From positions 1-12,667 of the forward strand of contig JAFRQN010000096.1 of assembly GCA_017428585.1 (NCBI GenBank): a DNA stretch of 12,667 nt, given 5' to 3'. Shown one piece after another: positions 1 through 6,437 of the stretch. This stretch comes from Bacteroidota bacterium. Its GTDB lineage: Bacteria; Bacteroidota; Ignavibacteria; Kapaibacteriales; UBA2268. Numbering within the stretch: the stretch's first letter is position 1; each line of letters starts with the position of its first letter. The notes beneath the pieces were generated by a model, which was not told the DNA's origin, did not search any database, and saw only the letters and a list, made by a program, of their open reading frames with translations. Position numbers and translations under genes: made by a program.

Positions 1-499
1 TGATATATGCAGGACCATTTATATTAGCTATTGCAACAGTAGCTTTTTTAGCCTGCTCAAAATCACACGGTACAACAACAGTCATATTAGGAAGAGTTCT
101 AACAATAGCTAAATCCTCTAAAACTTGATGAGTTGCACCATCAGGCCCTACAGTAACTCCTGCGTGTCCGCCAGCAATTTTTACATTTGCTCTATTATAA
201 CAAACAGAAATACGCAGCTGATCTGCGTTTCTAAAGGTAGAAAATGCAGCATAACTTGCAAAAAATGGAATTTTGCCAGAAAGAGCAAAACCTACAGCTA
301 TAGTTGTTGCATTTTGCTCAGCAATTCCAATAGAAAAGAATCTTTCTGGAAATTTTTCCTTAAAATAAGAAGTCATAACGGAACCAGTAACATCAGCACC
401 TAATACTACTATATCCTGATTTTTTTCACCAAGTTCTGCCAATGCTTCACCAAAGCCATGTCTTGTAGGTTTATTTCCACGCAATGTATATTTTTTCAT
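1..499 (-). CDS. Transketolase C-terminal subunit (partial, cut by left window edge)
   Basis: This is the pyrimidine-binding and C-terminal half of a two-subunit transketolase, which moves two-carbon units between ketoses and aldoses in the non-oxidative pentose phosphate pathway. I translated 166 codons from the ATG at 499-497 with no stop. The pyrimidine-domain signature GIAEQN lies at residues 58-63, and its Glu61 is the expected proton acceptor for the thiamine-diphosphate aminopyrimidine. A second conserved block, AGGHAGVTVGPDGATHQ, spans residues 109-125 and supplies substrate-binding histidines. The C-terminal regulatory-like domain lies beyond the edge. It starts 64 bases after the stop of the N-terminal subunit on the same strand, so the two are almost certainly one operon and one enzyme. 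No clear Shine-Dalgarno precedes the start. The related DXP synthase family is a less likely alternative because it is normally a single chain. Confidence 0.93.
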   Translation of the reverse strand, partial: MKKYTLRGNKPTRHGFGEALAELGEKNQDIVVLGADVTGSVMTSYFKEKFPERFFSIGIAEQNATTIAVGFALSGKIPFFASYAAFSTFRNADQLRISVCYNRANVKIAGGHAGVTVGPDGATHQVLEDLAIVRTLPNMTVVVPCDFEQAKKATVAIANINGPAYI

Positions 500-513
500 A
501 ATTATTTCTTTTT

Positions 514-539
514 TTTGATTTTTAAAATTTGATTTTTAA
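514..539. repeat. 12-bp direct repeat between the transketolase subunit genes
   Basis: TTTGATTTTTAA occurs twice, at 514-525 and 528-539, with two bases between copies. It lies in the 64-base gap between the two transketolase genes, upstream of the C-terminal subunit's start. No promoter of the type seen elsewhere in the window is completed by it. It may be chance in an AT-rich spacer. Confidence 0.5.
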
Positions 540-563
540 TGCTAACAAATAATGTTTTCCAAA

Positions 564-1439
564 TTATTCTAATTCTTTTAATGCTGTTGCAGCCTGTTCC
601 ATATTAGGTGGATTTCCATGCCATTTATAATTATCCTGCATAAAAGATACACCATTGCCCATTTTAGTTTTACCAATAATACAAGTAGGTTTATTTATCT
701 TTCCAACACTATCATTAAATTTATCCAAAGCACTTACTATTTGTTCAACATTATTTCCATCTATTTCAATTACATTAAAGCCAAACGCTTCAAATTTTTC
801 TTTCAATGGATAAATAGACATAACATCTTTTACTCTGCCATCGATTTGACAATCATTATTATCAACAAACCAACATAAATTATCCAATTTGTAATTGCTT
901 GCAGCCATTGCAGCTTCCCAGCAAGAACCTTCTTGAATTTCGCCGTCTCCAGTTAAACAAAAAACTTTTCTATTGCTTTTATCCAATAATTTATCATTCA
1001 TTGCCATTCCAACTGCAATAGAAATACCTTGTCCTAAAGATCCTGAAGCAGTTTCACTTCCTGGAATTACGCCAGCTGGAGCTGGATGTCCCTGCAATCT
1101 ACAGCCTAATTTACGCAATCCTGCAAGTTCAGATGGTTCAAAAAAACCTGCATGAGCTAAGCAAGAATATAAAACAGGAGCCATGTGTCCAGCACTTAAA
1201 ACAAATCTATCTCGATCTTTATAGTTAGGATTTTTTGAATCATATTTCATATACCCACCAAAAAATAAAGTGCCCATGAAATCAGCAACACCAAGCGGTC
1301 CACCCGGATGTCCTGATTTTGCAAGAGCTAAAGATTTTATAATATCTCTCTTTATCTCCTTTATTATTGGTTTATACTCATCAGGAGTACGTCTTTTATT
1401 CTCAAATACTACATTTGAAAAAGTAAATTCTGTTTCCAT
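564..1439 (-). CDS. Transketolase N-terminal subunit (ThDP pyrophosphate-binding domain)
   Basis: A 291-residue protein equivalent to the first half of a full-length transketolase. It binds the diphosphate and magnesium end of thiamine diphosphate. The conserved SGHPGGPLG block is at residues 42-50, SAGHMAP at 82-88, and the ThDP motif begins with GDG at 164-166 and ends at Asn194-Asn195. The length matches stand-alone N-terminal subunits of split transketolases. The ATG at 1439 is preceded by an AT-rich untranslated stretch and no purine-rich ribosome site. The partner subunit follows downstream after 64 bases. Because each half has its own start and complete domain boundaries, I read this as a natural split gene, not a frameshift. 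Together they would interconvert fructose 6-phosphate, glyceraldehyde 3-phosphate and pentose or tetrose phosphates in the cytoplasm. Confidence 0.95.
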   Translation of the reverse strand: METEFTFSNVVFENKRRTPDEYKPIIKEIKRDIIKSLALAKSGHPGGPLGVADFMGTLFFGGYMKYDSKNPNYKDRDRFVLSAGHMAPVLYSCLAHAGFFEPSELAGLRKLGCRLQGHPAPAGVIPGSETASGSLGQGISIAVGMAMNDKLLDKSNRKVFCLTGDGEIQEGSCWEAAMAASNYKLDNLCWFVDNNDCQIDGRVKDVMSIYPLKEKFEAFGFNVIEIDGNNVEQIVSALDKFNDSVGKINKPTCIIGKTKMGNGVSFMQDNYKWHGNPPNMEQAATALKELE

Positions 1440-1473
1440 ATTCTAATTCAATTTATAAACAATTATATATATA

Positions 1474-1481
1474 CAAAATTA
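1474..1481 (-). promoter_or_regulatory. Candidate -7 element for the transketolase operon
   Basis: On the minus strand this reads TAATTTTG, an exact match to the Bacteroidota -7 consensus TAnnTTTG. It lies 34 bases before the transketolase N-terminal start. No TTTG -33 element is present at 19-20 bases spacing, so the call rests on the -7 match and position alone. Confidence 0.4.
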
Positions 1482-1535
1482 CATTTTTTATTTTATAATA
1501 CCATAATATTTATAAAAACATTAGTATTTTTTTCA

Positions 1536-1554
1536 TATTTTTGTTATATATTTG
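1536..1554 (+). promoter_or_regulatory. Two overlapping candidate -7 elements upstream of thpR
   Basis: TATTTTTG at 1536-1543 and TATATTTG at 1547-1554 both fit TAnnTTTG and lie 70-90 bases before the thpR start. Neither has a TTTG at the -33 position, and such matches arise easily in AT-rich DNA. Start-site data would be needed to choose. Confidence 0.3.
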
Positions 1555-1625
1555 CTTAAAATTAATTTATATAATTAATAATAAATATAAGCATTTAATT
1601 TAATATCAAATACTTTTTAATTAAA

Positions 1626-2177
1626 ATGAGATTATTCATAGCAATAAATCCTGACACAGACACAAAAGAAAAAATATTGGCAAAACAAAATGAACTGCAT
1701 AAATATTTTTGCAAAGGAAATTTTTCCAGATATGAACTACTGCATTTAACTGTCATATTTTTAGGCGAAATAGAACCGAATAGACTCTCATTAGTAAAAA
1801 AAATTATATCATCAACAGAACTTCCAAAATTTGATGTATCTATAAAAGAATTCGGAACATTTAAGAACACCAATCTATGCTGGCTTGCAATATCAGCAGA
1901 CAAAGTATTATATACATTATATTCAAAGCTTCAACAAGAATTAATAGAAGAAGGATTTGATATAGACACAAGAAAATTTAATCCTCATTTAACAATAGCA
2001 CGTGAACTTGTAAAATATAATACAGTAGATTTAAGTTTAAATGAAATAATCAGAGAATTAAACAAAAACAATAAATCAGATATTAATTTTACAGCGGATA
2101 GAATTTCACTTATGAAATCAGAACGTATTGCTGGAAAATTAACATATACAGAAATATTTTCGCATCCGCTTATTTAA
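1626..2177 (+). CDS. thpR: RNA 2',3'-cyclic phosphodiesterase (2H / LigT family)
   Basis: A 183-residue cytoplasmic protein of the 2H phosphoesterase superfamily, which opens 2',3'-cyclic phosphates on RNA ends to 2'-phosphates. Both signature H-x-T-x motifs are present: H40-L-T-V within LLHLTVIFLGE, and H121-L-T-I within FNPHLTIARE, 81 residues apart as usual for ThpR. The N-terminal RLFIAINP strand is also typical. The length matches the family, which is about 175-190 residues. The ATG at 1626 directly precedes the conserved first strand and has no Shine-Dalgarno. The tldD promoter begins 4 bases after its stop, so the two genes are probably separate transcription units. The physiological substrate of ThpR in bacteria is not well settled. 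Confidence 0.93.
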   Translation: MRLFIAINPDTDTKEKILAKQNELHKYFCKGNFSRYELLHLTVIFLGEIEPNRLSLVKKIISSTELPKFDVSIKEFGTFKNTNLCWLAISADKVLYTLYSKLQQELIEEGFDIDTRKFNPHLTIARELVKYNTVDLSLNEIIRELNKNNKSDINFTADRISLMKSERIAGKLTYTEIFSHPLI

Positions 2178-2178
2178 A

Positions 2179-2220
2179 AAATTTGTTTTTTATTAAAAAA
2201 GTATTAAATTTGTTTTTTAT
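2179..2220 (+). repeat. 15-bp direct repeat containing the tldD promoter elements
   Basis: AAATTTGTTTTTTAT occurs exactly twice, at 2179-2193 and 2206-2220, with a 27-base period. The TTTG of the first copy is the -33 element and the TTTG of the second copy ends the -7 element, so the period fits promoter geometry. Confidence 0.7.
2182..2212 (+). promoter_or_regulatory. Bacteroidota-type promoter for tldD
   Basis: TTTG at 2182-2185, a 19-base spacer, then TAAATTTG at 2205-2212, an exact fit to the Bacteroidota primary sigma-factor consensus. The spacer is a T-tract followed by an A-tract. Transcription should start near 2218-2220, giving a 5' leader of about 28 bases before the ATG at 2248. 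Confidence 0.85.
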
Positions 2221-2247
2221 CACTTGAATTAATAGATATAATAAAAT

Positions 2248-3774
2248 ATGATAAATCGCAGAAATTTTATAAAAAACTGTGGAATAGGATTAGGAGTTGC
2301 TCTAACAGCTCCTCGCTGGCTGGATACATTGCTTGCCGCTCCAATAAAAAATACAGGCAAAGAATTAATTAGTTCTTATTTTGGATTTTCAAAAGAAGAT
2401 ATACAAAAATTATTGTTAATAGCTTTATCAAAAGGCGGAGACTTTTCAGAACTTTTCTTTGAATATACAAAACAAAATTCTGTTTCAATGGAAGAGAACC
2501 TTATAAAAAGTTCGTCAGAAGTAATAACACTTGGAGTTGGAATTAGAGTAATAAAAGGCAATAATTACGGATATGCTTTTTCTAATGAATTGACATTTGA
2601 CAGCATAAAAGAAGTTGCATTAACAGCTGCTGCCATAGCCACTGGAAACAGCAAGGTAAAAAAAGTTAATTTAAATGATAAAAAAATATCAAAGACATAT
2701 TATGATTTATCCTCTCCTGTAACAGATTTAAGTTTATCAGACAAAATTCAAATGGTAAAAACTGCTCATGATGCAGCTTTAAAGCACAGCAGTAAAATCA
2801 AGAAAGTTACAGCCTCATTATCCGATGAGATGCAGTACGTAACGATAGCCAACAGCGAAGGTTTATTAATATCTGATATAAGACCGCAATGCCGTTTATT
2901 TGTAACAGCAACCGCTCAGCCACAAGATGGAGCAAGCTATGTAACGGGAAGTGCAAACGCAGGCGGACGAAGAGGATTTAATTATTATAAAAATACAATG
3001 CAGCCAGAAACAATAGGCGTTTCAGCAGCAAAAGAAGCAATAGTTTTATTAGATGCTAAAAATGCACCTGCAGGTGAGATGATTGTTGTTTTAGATAAAA
3101 AACAATCAGGCGTAATGATTCACGAGGCAGTGGGACATCCTTTTGAAGCCGATGGTATTTGGAAACAAACATCAACTATATATGACAAATATGAACAAGT
3201 AATAGCTTCACCATTAGTTACAATATATGAAGATGGAACAATTCCAGAATTTAGAGGTTCTATGAATATTGATGACGAAGGATTGGAAACTAAAAAAACT
3301 ATGATGTTGGAAAATGGCAGGGTTGTAGGTTTCTTAAATGATAAATTATCTGCTCAAGCATTAAAACATTCACGCAATGCTCATGGACGAAGAGAATCTT
3401 ATCAATGTGTTCCTATCCCTCGTATGATGAATACAGTATTGGCAAAAGGCAATACACCTCCTGAAGAAATTATAGAAAGCGTAAAGAAAGGTTTCTATGC
3501 TGTTTCTTACCAAGGCGGTATGGTAGAAGGTACAGGTAAATTCACGTTCTCTATAAGTTTAGGTTACTTAATAGAAAATGGAAAACTTACTGCCCCTCTA
3601 AAGAATGCAACATTAATCGGTACAAATACTACAATATTAAAAGATATAGATATGGTGGGAACCGATACAGGATTTTTCTTGGGAACTTGCGGAAAAGCAG
3701 GTCAATCAGTACCTGTAACAGCAGGCACACCAACATTAAGAATCAAGAAAATGACAGTTGGCGGTATAGCTTAG
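2248..3774 (+). CDS. tldD: TldD-type metalloprotease with a Tat signal peptide
   Basis: A 508-residue member of the TldD/PmbA (TldE) zinc-peptidase family. In E. coli the TldD-TldE heterodimer degrades unfolded peptides and matures microcin B17; TldD carries the metal. The metal motif H292-E-A-V-G-H297 (MIHEAVGHPFEADG) and the C-terminal cysteine ligand C481 (LGTCGKAGQSVPV) are both present, so it should be active. The N-terminus is unlike E. coli TldD: R4-R5-N-F-I-K is a twin-arginine motif, followed by a hydrophobic segment (about 11-21) and a plausible cleavage site near AA at 30-31, which predicts Tat export to the periplasm. The gene has its own consensus promoter and a hairpin terminator, so it looks monocistronic. 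No TldE partner lies beside it here. The ATG at 2248 is supported by the signal peptide. Confidence 0.93.
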   Translation: MINRRNFIKNCGIGLGVALTAPRWLDTLLAAPIKNTGKELISSYFGFSKEDIQKLLLIALSKGGDFSELFFEYTKQNSVSMEENLIKSSSEVITLGVGIRVIKGNNYGYAFSNELTFDSIKEVALTAAAIATGNSKVKKVNLNDKKISKTYYDLSSPVTDLSLSDKIQMVKTAHDAALKHSSKIKKVTASLSDEMQYVTIANSEGLLISDIRPQCRLFVTATAQPQDGASYVTGSANAGGRRGFNYYKNTMQPETIGVSAAKEAIVLLDAKNAPAGEMIVVLDKKQSGVMIHEAVGHPFEADGIWKQTSTIYDKYEQVIASPLVTIYEDGTIPEFRGSMNIDDEGLETKKTMMLENGRVVGFLNDKLSAQALKHSRNAHGRRESYQCVPIPRMMNTVLAKGNTPPEEIIESVKKGFYAVSYQGGMVEGTGKFTFSISLGYLIENGKLTAPLKNATLIGTNTTILKDIDMVGTDTGFFLGTCGKAGQSVPVTAGTPTLRIKKMTVGGIA

Positions 3775-3800
3775 AAATATTCATAATTAATTATAAAATA

Positions 3801-3832
3801 AAAAAAAACAGCACAAGTGCTGCTTTTTTTTT
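3801..3832. terminator. Bidirectional hairpin terminator between tldD and the PAP2-like gene
   Basis: CAGCAC at 3809-3814 pairs perfectly with GTGCTG at 3817-3822. The stem is flanked by a run of A on the left and a run of T on the right, so a U-tract follows the hairpin on both strands. It lies 26 bases after the tldD stop and about 20 bases past the stop of the convergent gene, ideal for insulating the two. Confidence 0.88.
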
Positions 3833-3853
3833 ATCTTTTCTAAATTATTATTC

Positions 3854-4525
3854 TTAATTTTCTTCTAATTTACGATTGCAAAATTTAAAATTCAGTTTAT
3901 TAACAATAATTGTACTAACTCTATAAGCTGTATAAGCAACAAAAAATGCTATATAAACATCAATAGAATAATGCAGTTTTTGAATCAACACTCCATAAAC
4001 AATAATCAACAGGCTTATTCCGATAAAGCAGCGTATTTTTTTATTAGTTGTAACTAAAAATACCATAAAGGTTGTAGCTGTATGTCCTGAATAAAAAAGA
4101 TCTTTAGTGATTATTTCACCTTTTCCAAACCAAATTAAAATTGGATCATACAAAGGAATTGTACCTTCAGGAGGATTTAACGGCAGTAAATATAAAGCAA
4201 AAATTCTAAAGAAAAATACAAAGAAATAACCTAATGCAATCTGCACCGCTTTTTCTGGACGAGTAAAGGCGGCAATAACTGCAATTAAATGTACACTGTA
4301 AATAGCAATAAATAAAAGTAAATCTACTGCAGCTGGCGCTGTATCGCCAAACAAAGGATCTTTGAATACCACACCTTCACGCAGTTCTATATTGCTTTGA
4401 AAATCAGAAAGGAAAAGCATCAATCCTGCAAACATAATAAGACTTACAAAAAATGATACAACAAATTTCCTTTCTTTAAATGCATCCTGCCAGCGAAGCT
4501 TTACATCTTTCATTTTTATACCCAT
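3854..4525 (-). CDS. PAP2_C / sphingomyelin-synthase-like membrane protein
   Basis: A 223-residue polytopic inner-membrane protein with about five or six hydrophobic segments (near 21-40, 66-88, 96-115, 150-158, 165-183 and 188-208). Two motifs mark the PAP2_C branch of the lipid phosphatase superfamily: YSGHT at 145-149 and HYSIDV at 185-190. His148, His185 and Asp189 match the His-His-Asp triad of sphingomyelin synthases, including the four-residue step from second His to Asp. The KxxxxxxRP motif of classical PAP2 phosphatases is not seen. By family it would be a lipid phosphatase or transfer a phospho-head group onto a ceramide or diacylglycerol, but the substrate cannot be read from the sequence. 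Its ATG lies 3 bases after the stop of the S41 protease gene, so the two are co-transcribed. A second in-frame ATG at 4513 (Met5) is a possible alternative start. Confidence 0.82.
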   Translation of the reverse strand: MGIKMKDVKLRWQDAFKERKFVVSFFVSLIMFAGLMLFLSDFQSNIELREGVVFKDPLFGDTAPAAVDLLLFIAIYSVHLIAVIAAFTRPEKAVQIALGYFFVFFFRIFALYLLPLNPPEGTIPLYDPILIWFGKGEIITKDLFYSGHTATTFMVFLVTTNKKIRCFIGISLLIIVYGVLIQKLHYSIDVYIAFFVAYTAYRVSTIIVNKLNFKFCNRKLEEN

Positions 4526-4528
4526 TAA

Positions 4529-6142
4529 TTATTTCAAAATATCAACAGCTTTCTGCATATTGATTAAACTTTGTTGAACCACTTTGCTATTAACAGCTTC
4601 TGATGCGTTAAAAGCACTATTTCCCCATAGATAGTGAGCAATATAAGATTTAAATTTATTTCTAATTAATTCTTTGTCTTTTGCATACATTTCGTCATTC
4701 CATATATGTTTTTCATCATGGGAAAATACTTTTAATTTTTCCATTAATTCATCACTTACATTATAATTAAAAATATAATCCTCGACGGTCATATTACCAG
4801 CTTTAGGAAATAAATCTATATTTTTTATTATAAATTCAATCATTATTCCATTAGTACCTAATACTCGTGTTAATAATGTCAATGTATCATCTTTTGCCTG
4901 TATATCAGGATATACACCTCCTCCAGCAATAATTGTTCTGTTTTTCTTTTTTGATTTTAAAACATTTACCGATGTACGCAGTTCGCCGCTTTTTAATTTT
5001 TCATTAAGTTCATCATATAGTTTTTTATTCGTAACTTCAAGAGATTGGTCTATTACCATATTTGTATCAACCTTATTGACTTTGCTGTTTTTGTCAATAA
5101 TTCTTCCAGAAGGCGTTACAAATTCAGCAACAGTAATTCTGTAACCTGTTGAATCAACCAAGCTCCATGTTTTCTGCATAGTACCCTTTCCAAAAGAAGG
5201 TTCGCCTATTATAATACCTCTGTCTAAATCTTGAACTGCACCAGAAAAAACTTCACTTCCTGAAGCAGATTTTCCATTTATCAAAACAATTAACGGCGTT
5301 TTGATAAAACTGCCTGTTCCATTTGATACGATATTATATTTAAATTCGTCTTTTCTTGCCAAACTCTTAAAAATAGTATCTCCTTTAGGTATAAATTCAT
5401 CCAAAGTTTTTAAAACTGTATTTAGAGTGCCGCCCATATTATTTCTCAGATCAACAATTACACCCTTTATTTTTTTCTTTTTTAACTTATCGGCAAGAGC
5501 TTGAATTTCATTTCCTGTTTCTCCCGTAAATCTATCTATTTTCATATATAAGATATTATTATCATTAAATATAAAATCTGTTGTTATTGACGGGATAAAA
5601 TATTTTTCACATATCAATTTATCTACATGCAGTTCTAAAGAATAATAATTCATCCATTTAACAATAATACTATCACCTTCTTCAGCCGATAATGCTTCAA
5701 CAATTTTATCTTTGTTTTCCTTGGTTGCAGGAATATCATTAACAGCTATTAAAACATTTCCGCATCTTATACCAGCTTTATAAGCGGGACTATTTTCATC
5801 TACATCATAAATAAAAATTGTATCACTTAATTCTTTTACTTTTATCCCAATAGATTCAGTTTCACCTTTTAAACTGTTAAATTGCTGATTCCAAATACTT
5901 TTAGGATAATAGGCATTATAATTATGAGCACTTTTAAGCATTGCAGAAAAAGCAGAATCCGTAACAGTATATATATCAATAGTATCCTTACTGTATTCAT
6001 ACATAGCTTCTAAAATAGCTCTAAACTTTTTTGTTTGGAAATCTATAACTTTAGAAACAGAATCAGACTGAGCGGATAGATCCGTTCTACATAAAACACA
6101 AAGGATTACAATGTATATTATAACTTTAATCTTTTTCTTCAT
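4529..6142 (-). CDS. S41 family C-terminal-processing-type periplasmic protease with PDZ domain
   Basis: A 537-residue exported serine protease. Residues 1-25 form a signal peptide (lysines, then a hydrophobic run, ending in LSAQ), with cleavage likely before Gln25. A PDZ domain follows at about 93-165 (IGIKVKEL to VKWMNY), then the S41 core at about 195-345. The nucleophile Ser296 sits in SASGSEVFSGAVQD and the general-base Lys319 in GEPSFGKGTMQK, so the Ser-Lys dyad is intact. A C-terminal region of about 140 residues of unknown role follows, starting after the conserved GGGVYPDI. The frame extends upstream to a TTG at 6169, but I chose the ATG at 6142 because it starts the signal peptide and the TTG lies inside a -7 promoter element. 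The family trims C-termini or degrades misfolded envelope proteins. The PAP2-like gene follows after 3 bases. Confidence 0.92.
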   Translation of the reverse strand: MKKKIKVIIYIVILCVLCRTDLSAQSDSVSKVIDFQTKKFRAILEAMYEYSKDTIDIYTVTDSAFSAMLKSAHNYNAYYPKSIWNQQFNSLKGETESIGIKVKELSDTIFIYDVDENSPAYKAGIRCGNVLIAVNDIPATKENKDKIVEALSAEEGDSIIVKWMNYYSLELHVDKLICEKYFIPSITTDFIFNDNNILYMKIDRFTGETGNEIQALADKLKKKKIKGVIVDLRNNMGGTLNTVLKTLDEFIPKGDTIFKSLARKDEFKYNIVSNGTGSFIKTPLIVLINGKSASGSEVFSGAVQDLDRGIIIGEPSFGKGTMQKTWSLVDSTGYRITVAEFVTPSGRIIDKNSKVNKVDTNMVIDQSLEVTNKKLYDELNEKLKSGELRTSVNVLKSKKKNRTIIAGGGVYPDIQAKDDTLTLLTRVLGTNGIMIEFIIKNIDLFPKAGNMTVEDYIFNYNVSDELMEKLKVFSHDEKHIWNDEMYAKDKELIRNKFKSYIAHYLWGNSAFNASEAVNSKVVQQSLINMQKAVDILK

Positions 6143-6166
6143 ATATTTATCCAAATTAACATAATA

Positions 6167-6174
6167 CAAATTTA
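6167..6174 (-). promoter_or_regulatory. Candidate -7 element for the protease/PAP2 operon
   Basis: Reads TAAATTTG on the minus strand, identical to the -7 of tldD and mmdA. It lies 25 bases upstream of the protease ATG at 6142, implying a leader of about 18 bases. No TTTG occurs at the -33 position, so it may be a weaker or activator-dependent promoter. Confidence 0.5.
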
Positions 6175-6200
6175 ATAATAAATATTAAAAGATACTTTAA

Positions 6201-6234
6201 AAAACAAAAAGAGTTCCTTTTGGAAGAAACTCTT
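6201..6234 (-). terminator. Terminator of the tRNA-Ser gene
   Basis: On the minus strand AAGAGTT (6234-6228) pairs with AACTCTT (6215-6209), with an inner CC/GG pair closing an A4 loop and a four-base bulge. A T-rich tract broken by one G follows at 6208-6201. It lies 10 bases past the tRNA 3' end and would stop tRNA transcription before the protease gene. Confidence 0.75.
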
Positions 6235-6244
6235 GTATTATATG

Positions 6245-6333
6245 CGGAGAGGGCGAGATTCGAACTCGCGGTAGAGTGTTACCCCTACGACGGTTTAGCA
6301 AACCGCTGCCTTCAGCCACTCGGCCACCTCTCC
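6245..6333 (-). tRNA. tRNA-Ser (anticodon GCU)
   Basis: An 89-base class II tRNA. The acceptor stem GGAGAGG/CCTCTCC is perfect with discriminator G. The anticodon stem CGGTT/AACCG encloses loop TTGCTAA, giving anticodon GCU for serine codons AGC and AGU. The T arm is GCGAG-TTCGAAT-CTCGC. The long variable arm folds as GTAGGG/CTCTAC with one G-U pair, as expected for serine tRNA. The 3' CCA is not encoded, so it would be added after transcription. The gene has its own consensus promoter and terminator. Confidence 0.97.
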
Positions 6334-6346
6334 TTAGTATATAATA

Positions 6347-6378
6347 CAAAAATATGATTTTTTTTGAAAAAAAACAAA
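6347..6378 (-). promoter_or_regulatory. Bacteroidota-type promoter for tRNA-Ser
   Basis: On the minus strand: TTTG (6378-6375), a 20-base spacer of eight T, C, eight A and TCA, then TATTTTTG (6354-6347). Both elements match consensus exactly. The predicted start falls near 6340, a few bases before the mature tRNA 5' end at 6333. Confidence 0.82.
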
Positions 6379-6398
6379 TTTTATTTTATAAAATAAAA
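6379..6398. repeat. 20-bp perfect AT-only palindrome upstream of the tRNA promoter
   Basis: TTTTATTTTA at 6379-6388 is followed immediately by its exact reverse complement at 6389-6398. It abuts the -33 element of the tRNA promoter and lies about 40 bases past the mfd stop. It could be an upstream promoter element, a weak stem ending mfd transcripts, or chance in an AT-only stretch. Confidence 0.6.
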
Positions 6399-6437
6399 AT
6401 AACATTCATAAATTAGAAATATGTATTTACAGCATCA

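Noticed and set aside
125..403. Plus-strand open frame opposite the transketolase C-terminal subunit
   Set aside because: It is antisense to a clearly conserved coding region, has a cysteine- and serine-rich composition typical of shadow frames, and shows no recognisable domain.
618..1155. Two plus-strand open frames opposite the transketolase N-terminal subunit
   Set aside because: Both are antisense shadows of a conserved gene, with no start signals or domain features.
1..1439. A single transketolase gene broken by a frameshift
   Set aside because: The halves are separated by 64 noncoding bases, each has its own ATG, and the break falls at the known domain boundary of naturally split transketolases.
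1595..1903. Minus-strand open frame opposite thpR
   Set aside because: It overlaps most of a gene with both H-x-T-x motifs in the right frame, so the antisense frame is a shadow.
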